Below, one piece after another: positions 26,256 through 35,565 of a stretch of 64,000 nt of DNA. The translations under genes were made by a program, and so were the position numbers. How positions within the stretch are numbered: the first letter of the stretch is position 1; every line of letters starts with the position of its first letter. The notes under the pieces were generated by a model, which searched no databases, was not told the DNA's origin, and saw nothing but the letters and a program-made list of their open reading frames with translations. This DNA comes from an uncultured Pseudomonadales bacterium (GTDB taxonomy: Bacteria > Pseudomonadota > Gammaproteobacteria > Pseudomonadales > Azotimanducaceae): contig CAKZWF010000065.1 of NCBI GenBank assembly GCA_937921865.1, positions 1 through 64,000 of the forward strand. Direction: 5' to 3'.

Positions 26256-26269
26256 GCGAGCAGGCGCCT

Positions 26270-29200
26270 TTAGTTGTACTTCTCGGCGCGGGCGATCCAC
26301 CGATCCATGTCACCGCCTCGCTCCGTTGGAAGCCCCGGGTGAATGACGCGGGCCGTACAGCGTTCGGCGGCCTTCACCAGATCGGAGTACGGGCCGGCCT
26401 TCGCGTCTTTTATAAAGGCCCTGCCGTCCGCACCATAAGCAAAAATGGCTGGATTAAGATTCGTGCACTCGTCGCAGGCTGTGCAGGACTCGGATTCGAT
26501 CCAGGGTGCTGAGTAGCCGTCGCCGGTGGCAGCTGCACTGCCTGCGGGCGCCTTAGCGGCTGCATTGGAAGTGTTCGTCGACGCAAGGATCTGCGTTTCG
26601 GAGTCGCCACTGGCGTCGCTTGCGAGCGCGAAAAGATTGGCAGCGATACGCCCGACCACCTCCCGGCGCACCTGCTCGATGGCGTCATCCGTGGCCTCTG
26701 CGGCAGGTTTGTCCAGTCCGGCCATCTCTCGCAGCAGGTGCCAGAACTCGAGCCGGTCTTCGCTGGATGCCACCAGTTCGTCGCTCACCCTGAGCCGGAG
26801 CAGCTTGCCGTTCGGCGTCAGTGACCAGATGAAAGGCAGCCGATTCTCGCGCTCCGTCGAGTCCAGGGCCAGATAGCCCGCGAGTGGCACCATGTCCTCG
26901 TGCCAGGTGTCTTTCGGCAGGGTCCGGAAGTGCTTGCGGAAGCGGGTCTCCGTGGCTGCGAAATCGGCGAAGGTCATGGGCAACTCGAGGCTTTCCTCCG
27001 GGCGGGTTCCATCCTGGCTGACCGTGTAGGTGGGCCAGTCGTCGGCCAGGGCCGGATTGCCGGAGAGGTTGAGCCGTTCGGCCATGGTCTCTCCTGCGTC
27101 GGGGTCGTAGCGGAGCAAAGGGTAGGCTCGCGACTCCACCGCAAGCTTCGCCTGAGCCGCACCTTTATCGTCGCCGATGCCGTGCTCCGGCTGGCAGGAC
27201 GTATAGCAGTTAAACAGCGCCGGGCGCGGCGAGGTCAGGCCCTCGATGAAGCTTTCGATCAGATGGCTTGGATGAGAGATGGTGCTCTGGGCTACGTAGG
27301 TGGTGCGGTGAGCCATCGCGATCAGCGAGATCTCCTTGCGCACCTCCTGCTTGCCACGGGCGGCGGCGCCGAACGCAGCCATGTCCGAGATCTGGCCGAG
27401 GAAGCCGGAGGTGCAGGCCTGACCACCCGTGTTCGAGTAGACCTGGGTATCGAGCACCACCACCTTGAGCGGCTTGCCGGAAGCCATGGCCCGGGAAAGG
27501 TTTTGCAGGCCGATGTCGTACATAGCGCCGTCGCCGCCGACCACCACCACCGGCGGGCAGAGCTTCAGCTCTGCCTCGCTGAAGTCGCGCCAGTCGAAGC
27601 GTTGAAACTCCTCGTCGTGCGCCTCCGGTCGATATTCGCCGGCCAACTCCAGCTCAGCTTTGCGCACGGCGGCGAATCCGCCAGCCATCTTCGCCATGTG
27701 CGCCTCAAACACACCCATGGCCATAGAGGCACTGTCCTGAAAGAGGTGGTTGGCCCAGGGAAATGGATAGGGATTGAACGGCCAGGTTGATCCCCAGACT
27801 GAGGAGCAGCCGGTGGCGTTCAGGATGCCCATATCCGCACGGCCGCGACCGCTGGGGCCTTCCCGGTACCGCCAGATCAGGTCTTTCAGCTCGGCGATCA
27901 GACCGGCTACGCGCGCCAGCCAGGCCTGGCTGATAGGCGTCTCACCGCGGTCCGCCTCCGCCTGGCGGGCCAGGGCTGCCAGGGTCAGATCGCCGCCCCG
28001 GGCGGCATCAAGCGCCCGGGTCAGGGTTTCCGTATCCTCTACGTCGATCTCCTCGATGAGTTTGAGCTGCACGTGTTTCTCCAGCTTCTCCAGCAGGGCT
28101 TCAAGGTCGCTGACATGTTGACGCACGCGCGGCTGCATGAGTGCGATCACGGTTGCCACGAATAGATGCAGCACGGTCTTTTCCGAGCAGCCGAGACAGG
28201 CGCCATCGCCGCTGGCAAACGGCAGGTAGACGTCCTTATCGAGCAGGATGTTGTCCAGCACGCCGATGCGCTCCTCCAGATCGTCCACCCGGATGAAGTG
28301 CTCGGGTGTACTGGGTAGTTCGGTCCAGAAATTCCAGTTGGCCTTGAGAGAATCAACGCTTTCGGAAGTCTGGGGTACCTTGATCAGCGCCTCGTCCTCG
28401 CAGACCGCGATGCATTCCGCGCAGCCCTTGCAGGTATAAGGATTTACGGTGATGGAAAGCAGACCGCCGGATCCAGGCGCGTCTTTCTCCGGCAGGGTGT
28501 AAAAGGGCCGGGTCAGGGCGAACTGAAAGTCGCCAAGGGCCTCGTCGAGCCATTCGAACTCGTTGGCGAGAGCTTCCCTGTCTTGCGTCTGCGCTTCGAG
28601 CAGGTTTTCCATGGCCGTCTTCAGCAGAGCACGAACGGACGCGGACTCACCGGCTTCCGTCAGCATGGGCTTGAGCTTTGCCTCCAGTGCCCTTACCGCC
28701 GCGGGCAGATGCACGATGTCGTGTCCTGCTTTGCGGACCTGAGCAACCGCCGTATCCAGCACCTGGCTCAGATCGTTGACCAGCCCCGGCAGGGCCGTGT
28801 CCGGGCAGACGGTCCAGCATTTACCGCAGGCGGTGCAGTTCTCGGGTATCCACTCGGGGTGGCAAGCGCGGATGCCGGTCATATCCCGGAAAAGCGAGGT
28901 GGAGGCGGGCATCGCGGAGAGGGCGGTAAAGGGGTCTGCCAGGTTGTCGTTGGCGCGGCCGGACGCGTAGAGGCTGCCAGTCTGCTCCCAGTAGCGGTGG
29001 ATGTCGGTCAGGGGAATGGTTGATGCTGGCAGGGTCCGAGCCCGAGCGGGCATCATCGGGCCACCGTTTGCTGCCATGGCGGCCTGAGCGTCGAGCGCAG
29101 TGATCTCCTGAAGCTCGTCGTAGCCGCGCTTGATCACCTTGATGTTTTCCTCAACCACCCGGGCGCCCAGGTGGCCGAACTTATGCTGGAGCTGGCCTCG

Positions 29201-31195
29201 AATGGCTTCCAGCAGTTGGGTTTCATCGAAACCCTGTTCGGCCATGAGCGGGGTCGCAGCGAAGAAGGCGCCCTGAAAGGCTATGCCCTGCATGCGCAGC
29301 TCAAGCTCCGGATCCGTGGCTTCCTCCCTGGCGATGCGAAACGCGTCGAGGAAGAAAACACGGATACGCTGGTCGCGAATGATCTGTTGGTAGCGGGCGG
29401 GGATCTGCGACCAGGCGTCGGCCGCGGTGAAAGCATCCGATTGGATGACCAGCAGCCCACCTTCGCGAAGCCCTGCCAGGGCGTTGGTGTGGTTGAACAC
29501 GTTCGGGTCAGGCGAGAGCACCACGTCCACGTAGGCCCACTCGCAATTCACCCGGATCGGCTCCGGCGCGGCAGCCAGATAGAAGGTAGTGGGCTGACCC
29601 TTCTTTTCCGAGCCGTACTTGGGATTGGCCTTGATGTGATAGCCCAGCAGATCGAACAGGGTCGTGGCCAGATTTTTACCGGTGGTGATGGCGCCCCAGC
29701 CGCCGATCGAGTGCATGCGCACGGTGGTGGAGCCTCGCGGCATCAGGTTGGGGTTTTCGCTGCCGCGAACGGTGAGTGCCCGTACTTCAGGATAGGCGGC
29801 CTCGATGGACTGCTGATGGATCTCGTCTTTTGGGTGTAAAGGCGCATCGCGGAGGAAATCTATGCCCAGGTAGAAATGCTTGCGGTGATCTCCTTCCGGC
29901 AGCATGTTTTCCACCGCGCCGATCACGGCTTCGGGTTGGAGGTCGCGGCTGCCGAGGCCGAAGGAAGCGGAATAGACCTCTGGTGCATGTTCGAGCTTCC
30001 GGTAGGCGGGCAGGTCCGGATGCGACGGCGAGCGTTTGCCGGCGCGGCCGTTCTCGAGGCATTTACCAATCACGGCCCGCACCTCGCGGACGACCGGCAG
30101 GTCGGCGGCCAGCGGCTGGTCGAGTCGCTCGAGCACCACCACACCCTTCTTGCCTTCGAGCAGCCGGCCGAGTTCGGCCTCCGGAAAGGGTCGGAACATG
30201 ACCAGATCCAGTACGCCCACTTTCAGCCGCCGTGACTCGCGAAGGTGGTCGGCGACCGCCTCAGCGGTGGGTATGGCACTGCCCTGGGCGAGTATCAGAT
30301 AGTCGGCGTCGTCCGCGCGGTGAGACATGACTCCGGCATAGGCGCGGCCTGTGAGTGCTGCGAACTCGGCAAAGGCCTGCTTGGCAAAGTCCGCGATGTG
30401 CGCAAAAAAGTAGGGTCTCTGGGCGGCCACGGACTGCATGTAGGCGTCCTGATTCTGCACCACGCCGACCATGACAGGATTGTCCACGTCCCAGAGTTCC
30501 GGCACCCTTCGACGGCGCTCGCCGAAGAGCATCCGTTGCGCAGCGGTCGGAGTTTCAATGATGTCGTCCGGTCGGCCGAGATATTCGGCGATCAGTGCCC
30601 GTTCGGGCAGCAGCACGGACTCGATGAGGTGGGTGGTCAGAAAACCGTCCTGGGCCACGATGCCGGGATTGAGTGCAAGCTCGGCGATCCGGTGGGCAAT
30701 CACGTTCAGGTCGGCCGCGTGCTGGGCGTTCTTGGCGAAGAGCTGGAAGAACCCGGTATCGTCCACGCAGTGGTAGTCATCGTGGCCGGCGTGGACATTC
30801 AGCGTGGCCTTGGTCATTGCCCGGCAGCCCATGTTGAGCACGTAGGTGAGTCGTTTGCCCACTGCCGCGTACAAGGATTCGTGCATGTAGGCGATGCCCT
30901 GACCGGAAGAGAAGTTAGCAGCACGCAGGCCGCCCATGGAGAGCCCGGCGGTGACGGCAGCGGCGGCGTGCTCACCTTCCGGCTCGATGAATATGAGCGG
31001 CCGATTGGCAATGTTCAGGTGCCCTGCGGCGGCGGCTTCCGCCCAGCCTTCACCCATCTGGGTAGATGGGGTGATGGGGAAGGCGCCGGCGGCGTCGCTG
31101 GCCTCCCGCTCGCAGGCGACAATGGCGGTGTTGCCGTCGACGGCGGCGGCAATGCCAGGGTAACGGGCTGTACTCGAAGGTGCTCTGGCGCTCAC
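26270..31195 (-). CDS. nifJ: NifJ-type 2-oxoacid:ferredoxin oxidoreductase, extended form
   Basis: 1641 residues, against about 1170-1200 for ordinary NifJ. It should oxidatively decarboxylate pyruvate or another 2-oxoacid to acyl-CoA with thiamine diphosphate, reducing ferredoxin. Visible: the N-terminal pyrimidine-binding domain (D-G-N-T-A-I-V-A-C-E), the gamma domain (about residues 470-720), 4Fe-4S motifs near 787 (C-T-A-C-G-K-C-W-T-V-C-P) and 921 (C-K-G-C-A-E-C-I-A-V-C), an insertion of over 100 residues between them, the TPP-binding segment near 1220-1262 (G-D-G-A-M-Y-D-I-G; Y-S-N-T-G-G-Q) and an added C-terminal ferredoxin-like piece near 1567 (C-T-A-C-D-E-C-T-N-L-N-P) after an Ala-rich linker. 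It sits 20 bp after rnfB and 14 bp before rnfC. The substrate is inferred. Confidence 0.9.
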   Translation of the reverse strand: MSARAPSSTARYPGIAAAVDGNTAIVACEREASDAAGAFPITPSTQMGEGWAEAAAAGHLNIANRPLIFIEPEGEHAAAAVTAGLSMGGLRAANFSSGQGIAYMHESLYAAVGKRLTYVLNMGCRAMTKATLNVHAGHDDYHCVDDTGFFQLFAKNAQHAADLNVIAHRIAELALNPGIVAQDGFLTTHLIESVLLPERALIAEYLGRPDDIIETPTAAQRMLFGERRRRVPELWDVDNPVMVGVVQNQDAYMQSVAAQRPYFFAHIADFAKQAFAEFAALTGRAYAGVMSHRADDADYLILAQGSAIPTAEAVADHLRESRRLKVGVLDLVMFRPFPEAELGRLLEGKKGVVVLERLDQPLAADLPVVREVRAVIGKCLENGRAGKRSPSHPDLPAYRKLEHAPEVYSASFGLGSRDLQPEAVIGAVENMLPEGDHRKHFYLGIDFLRDAPLHPKDEIHQQSIEAAYPEVRALTVRGSENPNLMPRGSTTVRMHSIGGWGAITTGKNLATTLFDLLGYHIKANPKYGSEKKGQPTTFYLAAAPEPIRVNCEWAYVDVVLSPDPNVFNHTNALAGLREGGLLVIQSDAFTAADAWSQIPARYQQIIRDQRIRVFFLDAFRIAREEATDPELELRMQGIAFQGAFFAATPLMAEQGFDETQLLEAIRGQLQHKFGHLGARVVEENIKVIKRGYDELQEITALDAQAAMAANGGPMMPARARTLPASTIPLTDIHRYWEQTGSLYASGRANDNLADPFTALSAMPASTSLFRDMTGIRACHPEWIPENCTACGKCWTVCPDTALPGLVNDLSQVLDTAVAQVRKAGHDIVHLPAAVRALEAKLKPMLTEAGESASVRALLKTAMENLLEAQTQDREALANEFEWLDEALGDFQFALTRPFYTLPEKDAPGSGGLLSITVNPYTCKGCAECIAVCEDEALIKVPQTSESVDSLKANWNFWTELPSTPEHFIRVDDLEERIGVLDNILLDKDVYLPFASGDGACLGCSEKTVLHLFVATVIALMQPRVRQHVSDLEALLEKLEKHVQLKLIEEIDVEDTETLTRALDAARGGDLTLAALARQAEADRGETPISQAWLARVAGLIAELKDLIWRYREGPSGRGRADMGILNATGCSSVWGSTWPFNPYPFPWANHLFQDSASMAMGVFEAHMAKMAGGFAAVRKAELELAGEYRPEAHDEEFQRFDWRDFSEAELKLCPPVVVVGGDGAMYDIGLQNLSRAMASGKPLKVVVLDTQVYSNTGGQACTSGFLGQISDMAAFGAAARGKQEVRKEISLIAMAHRTTYVAQSTISHPSHLIESFIEGLTSPRPALFNCYTSCQPEHGIGDDKGAAQAKLAVESRAYPLLRYDPDAGETMAERLNLSGNPALADDWPTYTVSQDGTRPEESLELPMTFADFAATETRFRKHFRTLPKDTWHEDMVPLAGYLALDSTERENRLPFIWSLTPNGKLLRLRVSDELVASSEDRLEFWHLLREMAGLDKPAAEATDDAIEQVRREVVGRIAANLFALASDASGDSETQILASTNTSNAAAKAPAGSAAATGDGYSAPWIESESCTACDECTNLNPAIFAYGADGRAFIKDAKAGPYSDLVKAAERCTARVIHPGLPTERGGDMDRWIARAEKYN

Positions 31196-31215
31196 TGTCT
31201 TTCCTTCCAGGCTGA

Positions 31216-32073
31216 TCAGGTTGAACCGACCCGAAGCGCGCCCTGGCGGACGATAACCTCGGCTTCTCGGCCTCTATGTTGGACACCGTCGTCGTCGATC
31301 CAGACGATGGCTCCGGTGGGGCAGCGGTCGATGGCGACCCTGCCAGCAGTCTGGTCCCCTGCTATGACCGGCAGGTTGCCCGACATGGCGACCACCTCGG
31401 GTGCGTCGAAGGCGCAGCGGCCGCAGGCGGTGCAGGCGACCTGGCAGTGTTCGAGGAGCGAATCACCTGCTTCTTCGTTCCGGCAGGTTATCCAGAGTCG
31501 GTCGGCAGCGGGTTCCAGGCTGAAGAGGTCCTTCGGGCAGGCCTCCACGCAATCACCGCAGGCGGTGCAGACATCTTCGATGACCTCAGGCAGATCGTGG
31601 GCATTGAGCTCGATAGCGTCGAATTCGCAACTCGCAACGCAATCACCGTAGCCAAGGCAGCCCCAGGTGCAGCCTTTGCCGCCACCGGATATCAGCGCCG
31701 CCCCTGCGCAGGACGGCGTCCCTATATAGCGTGCCCGAAATCGAGCTACGTTAGCGCCGCCTGCACAAGCGAGCCGGGCAACTAACCGCTCGGCTTCACC
31801 TACGGCTACGCCAAGAAGATCTGCGATTTGGGTTTTTTCCTCGGCGGTGCCCACCGTACACTGAGCGGGCTGAACGCTGCCGGTAAGCAGTGCCTCTGCA
31901 AACCCGCGGCAACCAGGCTGCCCGCAAGCGCCGCAGTTGTTGCCGGGCAGGGCGTCGATCAGGGCTTCGAGGCGCTCGTCCTCCTCGACTGCAAGATATT
32001 TGTCCGCAATAGTCAGCACTGTCGCCAAGAGTGCGGCGAGAGCCCCCATTGCCAGCACCGCGGTCACGAACAT
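31216..32073 (-). CDS. rnfB: Rnf complex ferredoxin-type subunit RnfB, extended
   Basis: 285 residues, first gene of the operon. After an N-terminal membrane helix comes the RnfB signature C47-G-A-C50-G-Q-P-G-C55 with C72, binding one 4Fe-4S cluster. Then a Cys-rich stretch (G-C-T-W-G-C-L-G-Y-G-D-C, C-T-A-C-G-D-C-V-E-A-C) and a further ferredoxin-like module (V-A-C-T-A-C-G-R-C-A-F-D-A-P) not present in the ~190-residue enterobacterial protein. It receives electrons from ferredoxin and passes them to the membrane core. The ATG has no strong ribosome site. Upstream, 32074-32252 carries no gene on this strand and should hold the operon promoter, which I could not pin down. Confidence 0.92.
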   Translation of the reverse strand: MFVTAVLAMGALAALLATVLTIADKYLAVEEDERLEALIDALPGNNCGACGQPGCRGFAEALLTGSVQPAQCTVGTAEEKTQIADLLGVAVGEAERLVARLACAGGANVARFRARYIGTPSCAGAALISGGGKGCTWGCLGYGDCVASCEFDAIELNAHDLPEVIEDVCTACGDCVEACPKDLFSLEPAADRLWITCRNEEAGDSLLEHCQVACTACGRCAFDAPEVVAMSGNLPVIAGDQTAGRVAIDRCPTGAIVWIDDDGVQHRGREAEVIVRQGALRVGST

Positions 32074-32252
32074 GAGATGATCCGCTAAGAAAGAATCGAT
32101 TCTTTTTCAGCATAGTACCTGGTGCTGGCGTTGCCGCTCGTGGGATCTACCTAGGCCTGGCGGCGACTACTGTCAGAGGGCGATAAGGCAGTGCCTGGAG
32201 TTTATTTCGGGCATCCACGTGGCGTATTCAAGTAATTTGAGGTAGAGCAGCC

Positions 32253-32798
32253 TTGGAGGAATTTACCCACAGACTGGCTGGTCCGGACGATGTGCCGGCC
32301 ATTGCGCAGCTCATGGGGCTGGCTATTGCTGGCAACATGAGCGCATTTCTGACGGCTGCTGAAGTCGAAGCCGCCAGGGAGACCATGGGTGTCGATCTGA
32401 CCCTGATCGAAGACCAGACTTACTTTCTCATCGAAACGCTTCACGATGGCGCGCAAACACTGGTGGGGTGTGGTGGCTGGGGCCGGCGCAAGACGCTGTA
32501 TGGCGGTGACCATACCGCGGGTCGAGACGACAGCTTCAGCGACCCGGGCGTGGATGCGGCGCGGATTCGCGCGATGTACACCCACCCTGACTGGATCAGA
32601 AAAGGCATCGGCACTCTGTTGCTGGATCTTGGCGAATCAGCCGCCCGCGACGCCGGTTACAAGACCATTGAACTCGGATCGACAGTACCCGGCGAACCTC
32701 TCTACCTTGCGCGCGGCTACCGTGAGATCAGTCGGGAGACGCACGCGGCGGCGAATGGTTCGCAGAGTGTGGTGATCAAAATGCGTAAAACCCTATGA
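32253..32798 (+). CDS. GNAT-family N-acetyltransferase
   Basis: 181 residues from a TTG at 32253 with GAGGT about 10 nt upstream. The acetyl-CoA motif A is R-A-M-Y-T-H-P-D-W-I-R-K-G-I-G-T-L-L-L (V-x-P-x-x-R-x-x-G-x-G/A type) followed by A-A-R-D-A-G-Y, and the C-terminal A-R-G-Y-R-E-I is the usual Y-x-x-x-G-F/Y end. The target is unknown. It is divergent from the rnf operon and may share its promoter region. Confidence 0.82.
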   Translation: MEEFTHRLAGPDDVPAIAQLMGLAIAGNMSAFLTAAEVEAARETMGVDLTLIEDQTYFLIETLHDGAQTLVGCGGWGRRKTLYGGDHTAGRDDSFSDPGVDAARIRAMYTHPDWIRKGIGTLLLDLGESAARDAGYKTIELGSTVPGEPLYLARGYREISRETHAAANGSQSVVIKMRKTL

Positions 32799-32823
32799 AG
32801 ATAGCTGACCTACCAACTGCAGC

Positions 32824-33486
32824 TTAGAAACTGAATGAAAACAGCGCGATATCACGCGCGTAACGCTCGCCAATCAGTTTCCGGGTTTCGAGCGTGTAGA
32901 AGTCGGCATAGTTAGCCGGTGAGGCTGCCTGCAATCGAGGCAATTCAAACTCTTCCGGCAGACCCAGCTGCTTCACAATCCTGGCGAAGTCCGCGTTCAG
33001 GGTCTCGTAGCGACCCACGAAGTCAACGGCCAGTGAACCCCGGGTATTAGTCAGATAGTCAGCCTGGGAACGGAAGTGTTCGTCAGCCTGTTGGTCCGGT
33101 ATGGATGCAACCGCGTGAGCAAAGTCGATAAACGACATGTCTGCAGAAAAAGCATCAAAGCGTGCCAGGCAGTTAGCGACACCGTTATCAGCGAACGCGG
33201 TATAGCCCTGAACTTCTCCGGCAATCTTGTCCCGATAACAGGAAACCAGACGATCCCAGGGGTTTCTCACGAAAGCGAAGGTAAAGAAGCCTGGATAGAG
33301 CCGATGTCCTGTCGGTTCGGAGTTCAGCGGGCGCGGGAAGTCTGTTTCGTGTGGATTGTCGGAGGTCTCGGCGATGCCAAGTGCCGCGGACAGATAAGAT
33401 TTGATGCTGGACGAGGCGACTTTGGCGATGTCGATGTAGACGGCCTGATAGTCCGGCAAAGCGATGCTGTATTGTGTTCCTAACAT
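32824..33486 (-). CDS. Sulfotransferase family 2-like protein
   Basis: 220 residues. The 5'-phosphosulfate-binding loop of PAPS-dependent sulfotransferases is I-A-K-V-A-S-S-S-I-K-S-Y-L and the 3'-phosphate motif is F-V-R-N-P-W-D-R-L-V-S-C-Y, spaced as in carbohydrate sulfotransferase (Sulfotransfer_2) proteins. It would transfer sulfate from PAPS to a sugar, lipid or small molecule. It converges on the GNAT gene with a 25-bp gap and is divergent from the PhyH gene. No PAPS-synthesis genes are in view. Confidence 0.8.
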   Translation of the reverse strand: MLGTQYSIALPDYQAVYIDIAKVASSSIKSYLSAALGIAETSDNPHETDFPRPLNSEPTGHRLYPGFFTFAFVRNPWDRLVSCYRDKIAGEVQGYTAFADNGVANCLARFDAFSADMSFIDFAHAVASIPDQQADEHFRSQADYLTNTRGSLAVDFVGRYETLNADFARIVKQLGLPEEFELPRLQAASPANYADFYTLETRKLIGERYARDIALFSFSF

Positions 33487-33601
33487 TTCCTTGTGCCAGA
33501 GAATCTTGCGGAAAACGTATGGCAGGCAGAGATTTACATGTTAATCGTTGGCAGGTAAAAGAGAAGCTTGCAAATTCAGCGCAATCGGGTGGGAGACTGT
33601 G

Positions 33602-34486
33602 ATGACTGGACTGCTGACACTGGCGGCTGATACCTCGGTAGAGGAGATTCTGGCGGCAATAGAAAAAGACGGTGCAGTGATTGTCGAAGACCTGATGAGT
33701 CCGATGCTGGCTGATCAGATACACGAAGAGACAAAAGCCTATATAGATGCTACCCCGCAGGGCAAAGGTTTCACGGGTGAGCACACGACCCGCACCGGAG
33801 CACTGGCGGTGCGTTCGGCCGGCGCTCGTGAGCTGATCCTGAATCCCTGCGTGCTGGCAGGTGTGCGGGCGTTCCTGGCGCCGTACTGCCAGCAGATTCA
33901 GCTGCATCTCACTCAGGTGATCCGGATCCGGCCGGGCCAGCAGAAACAGGTTCTGCACCGTGATCGCCAGGCCTGGGGTGAAATCCTGCCGCCGTCGATT
34001 GAACCCCAACTCAATACCATCTGGGCGCTCACCGACTTTACTCATGAGAATGGTGCAACTCAGGTGATACCCGGCAGTCATCGCTGGGACTATGCGCGCG
34101 AAGCCAGACCTGAAGAAGCCTGTAGCGCCGAGATGCGTCGCGGCTCAGTGCTGATCTATTCGGGTTCGGTCGTCCACGGCGGTGGCGCCAATGTCTCAGC
34201 GGCTGACCGGTCCGGAATCAATATCACCTATTCACTTGGCTGGTTGCGTCAGGAAGAAAACCAGTTTCTGTCCTGCCCTCCGGAACTTGCCAAAGATATG
34301 GAACCCGAACTTCAGGAGCTGCTTGGCTATACGATGGGCAGTGTTGCCTGTGGATATTTCAGCGAGCCGAAGCCTGCTGGAGTAGCTCGTGAGCTGTGCG
34401 CGCCTGAGTATGCTCTGGACCGAGCACCGCGTCCTGGTCAGGGCATCAATATCGTCGAAGAGATTGAGCAGATCTCAACAGGCTAG
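33602..34486 (+). CDS. Phytanoyl-CoA dioxygenase (PhyH) family protein
   Basis: 294 residues from the ATG at 33602, with GGGAG 5 nt upstream. An Fe(II)/2-oxoglutarate oxygenase fold: the metal H-x-D is L-H-R-D-R-Q, the distal His is in Y-S-G-S-V-V-H-G-G-G-A-N and the oxoglutarate-binding Arg is in A-A-D-R-S-G-I-N. The P-G-S-H-R-W-D segment between them is typical. It would hydroxylate a small molecule, not necessarily a phytanoyl-CoA. A longer open frame upstream to 33548 is unlikely. Confidence 0.85.
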   Translation: MTGLLTLAADTSVEEILAAIEKDGAVIVEDLMSPMLADQIHEETKAYIDATPQGKGFTGEHTTRTGALAVRSAGARELILNPCVLAGVRAFLAPYCQQIQLHLTQVIRIRPGQQKQVLHRDRQAWGEILPPSIEPQLNTIWALTDFTHENGATQVIPGSHRWDYAREARPEEACSAEMRRGSVLIYSGSVVHGGGANVSAADRSGINITYSLGWLRQEENQFLSCPPELAKDMEPELQELLGYTMGSVACGYFSEPKPAGVARELCAPEYALDRAPRPGQGINIVEEIEQISTG

Positions 34487-34519
34487 TGCTAGCCGCTGGA
34501 AACCTTCCTGGCAGGCGCA

Positions 34520-34570
34520 AGGTGTGAAAGGCGTTGTGGAAGTCTGTCCAGCAACGCCAGTCACACACCT
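34520..34570. terminator. Stem-loop between convergent genes
   Basis: Two nested pairings: AGGTGTG (34520-34526) with CACACCT (34564-34570), and inside it GGCGTTG with CAACGCC, closed by TGG/CCA. It starts 33 bp after the PhyH stop and lies before the end of the convergent 34605 gene, a good place for a bidirectional terminator. No long T-tract on either side. Confidence 0.5.
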
Positions 34571-34604
34571 CACGCTATGAGTTAGTCGATGCCCGGATCC
34601 GACG

Positions 34605-35375
34605 TCACTCCGCTTCGCCTACCACCTGTTCTGAAAACCACAGTGAGGTCTTGCAATCCAGAACTGCCTGAAAGTGGCGGACCAGGGAATCCCGCCCTGC
34701 AGAAGCCTGGAATGCTGCTGATGTTGCAGCCCACTGGCTCTGGCTGGGATGGACCAGAAACAAATACGCGTCAGCCGAATCCGGTCCTGCTGTCATCGGT
34801 GTGGCCATGAAGACCGACGAGGCGTTGTATTCGCTGATTCCGCCCAGAACGTCGCGGATGTGGTTCTCCAGGTCGATAAGGTCAGCAGGACTGGTGCCCG
34901 GATGCACCATGCAGGCATTGGAAGCGATGAACGCGGTACCGCCATCGTTGGCTGCTTCGCTGCCCTGGAACACGGGTCTCGCCATCGCGATGTTTGAGTC
35001 GCACTCGGCAACGTTTTCGAAACGTGCTTCAACATCCGCCATTTCCGGCGCGGCGCCGAATGCTTCACTCTGTGCGGCAAACGTGGCAAGGCTTTCGTGC
35101 ACTGAGAACCAGACGTGGTCCAGATCCGGACCTCCCTTGTAGCGATGCCAGACATAGCTCGGTGCGAGTGACATTTCTGCCTTGGCCGCCTGTTTGACCA
35201 TATAGTCCCGCGCGACCAGCAGATCATCGCGATCTTTGCCATCGTGGTAACTGCAGGCGAAGGATTCGAGCAACACTGGAGGTGATGCTTCTTCCGCCTG
35301 TGCAGCGCCAAATGACAGCAGCAGGGCAAAAGTCAGTGCATAAGATGATTGGGTTATGAAATTATTTCTAGTCAC
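34605..35375 (-). CDS. Exported protein with an internal duplication, unknown function
   Basis: 256 residues with a Sec signal (L-T-F-A-L-L-L-S-F-G-A-A-Q-A). The mature protein seems to be two copies of one about 100-residue unit: S-F-A-C-S-Y-H-D-G-K-D-R-D-D-L in the first and S-N-A-C-M-V-H-P-G-T-S-P-A-D-L in the second. Each is followed at similar distance by a W/L-F-x-V-H strand (V-W-F-S-V-H-E-S and Y-L-F-L-V-H-P-S) and an A-A-x-F helix. This looks like a tandem dimeric ferredoxin-like (Dabb/ABM-type) fold. The function is not known. The 35376-35565 gap upstream holds its promoter region but no gene. Confidence 0.62.
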   Translation of the reverse strand: MTRNNFITQSSYALTFALLLSFGAAQAEEASPPVLLESFACSYHDGKDRDDLLVARDYMVKQAAKAEMSLAPSYVWHRYKGGPDLDHVWFSVHESLATFAAQSEAFGAAPEMADVEARFENVAECDSNIAMARPVFQGSEAANDGGTAFIASNACMVHPGTSPADLIDLENHIRDVLGGISEYNASSVFMATPMTAGPDSADAYLFLVHPSQSQWAATSAAFQASAGRDSLVRHFQAVLDCKTSLWFSEQVVGEAE

Positions 35376-35565
35376 GCTGATCTCCCGTTAAACGAATAGT
35401 TCGATATTGGGTAATACTGCGTAAAACCGGTGACCCGCATATTGTATTGCTGATGCCACCAGTTTCCGTCTCTCCCGAGACAAAGTGTTATCGAAAATCA
35501 GTCGGATGACCAGTAATAATCTACGCTCGTTGAGAGATTTGTTTGGCGACGCGTGAGCAGGCTGA

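Noticed and set aside
30245-31651. 468-codon plus-strand frame over nifJ and rnfB
   Set aside because: It is a GC-rich antisense shadow of two genes with strong family motifs, and has no recognisable domain.
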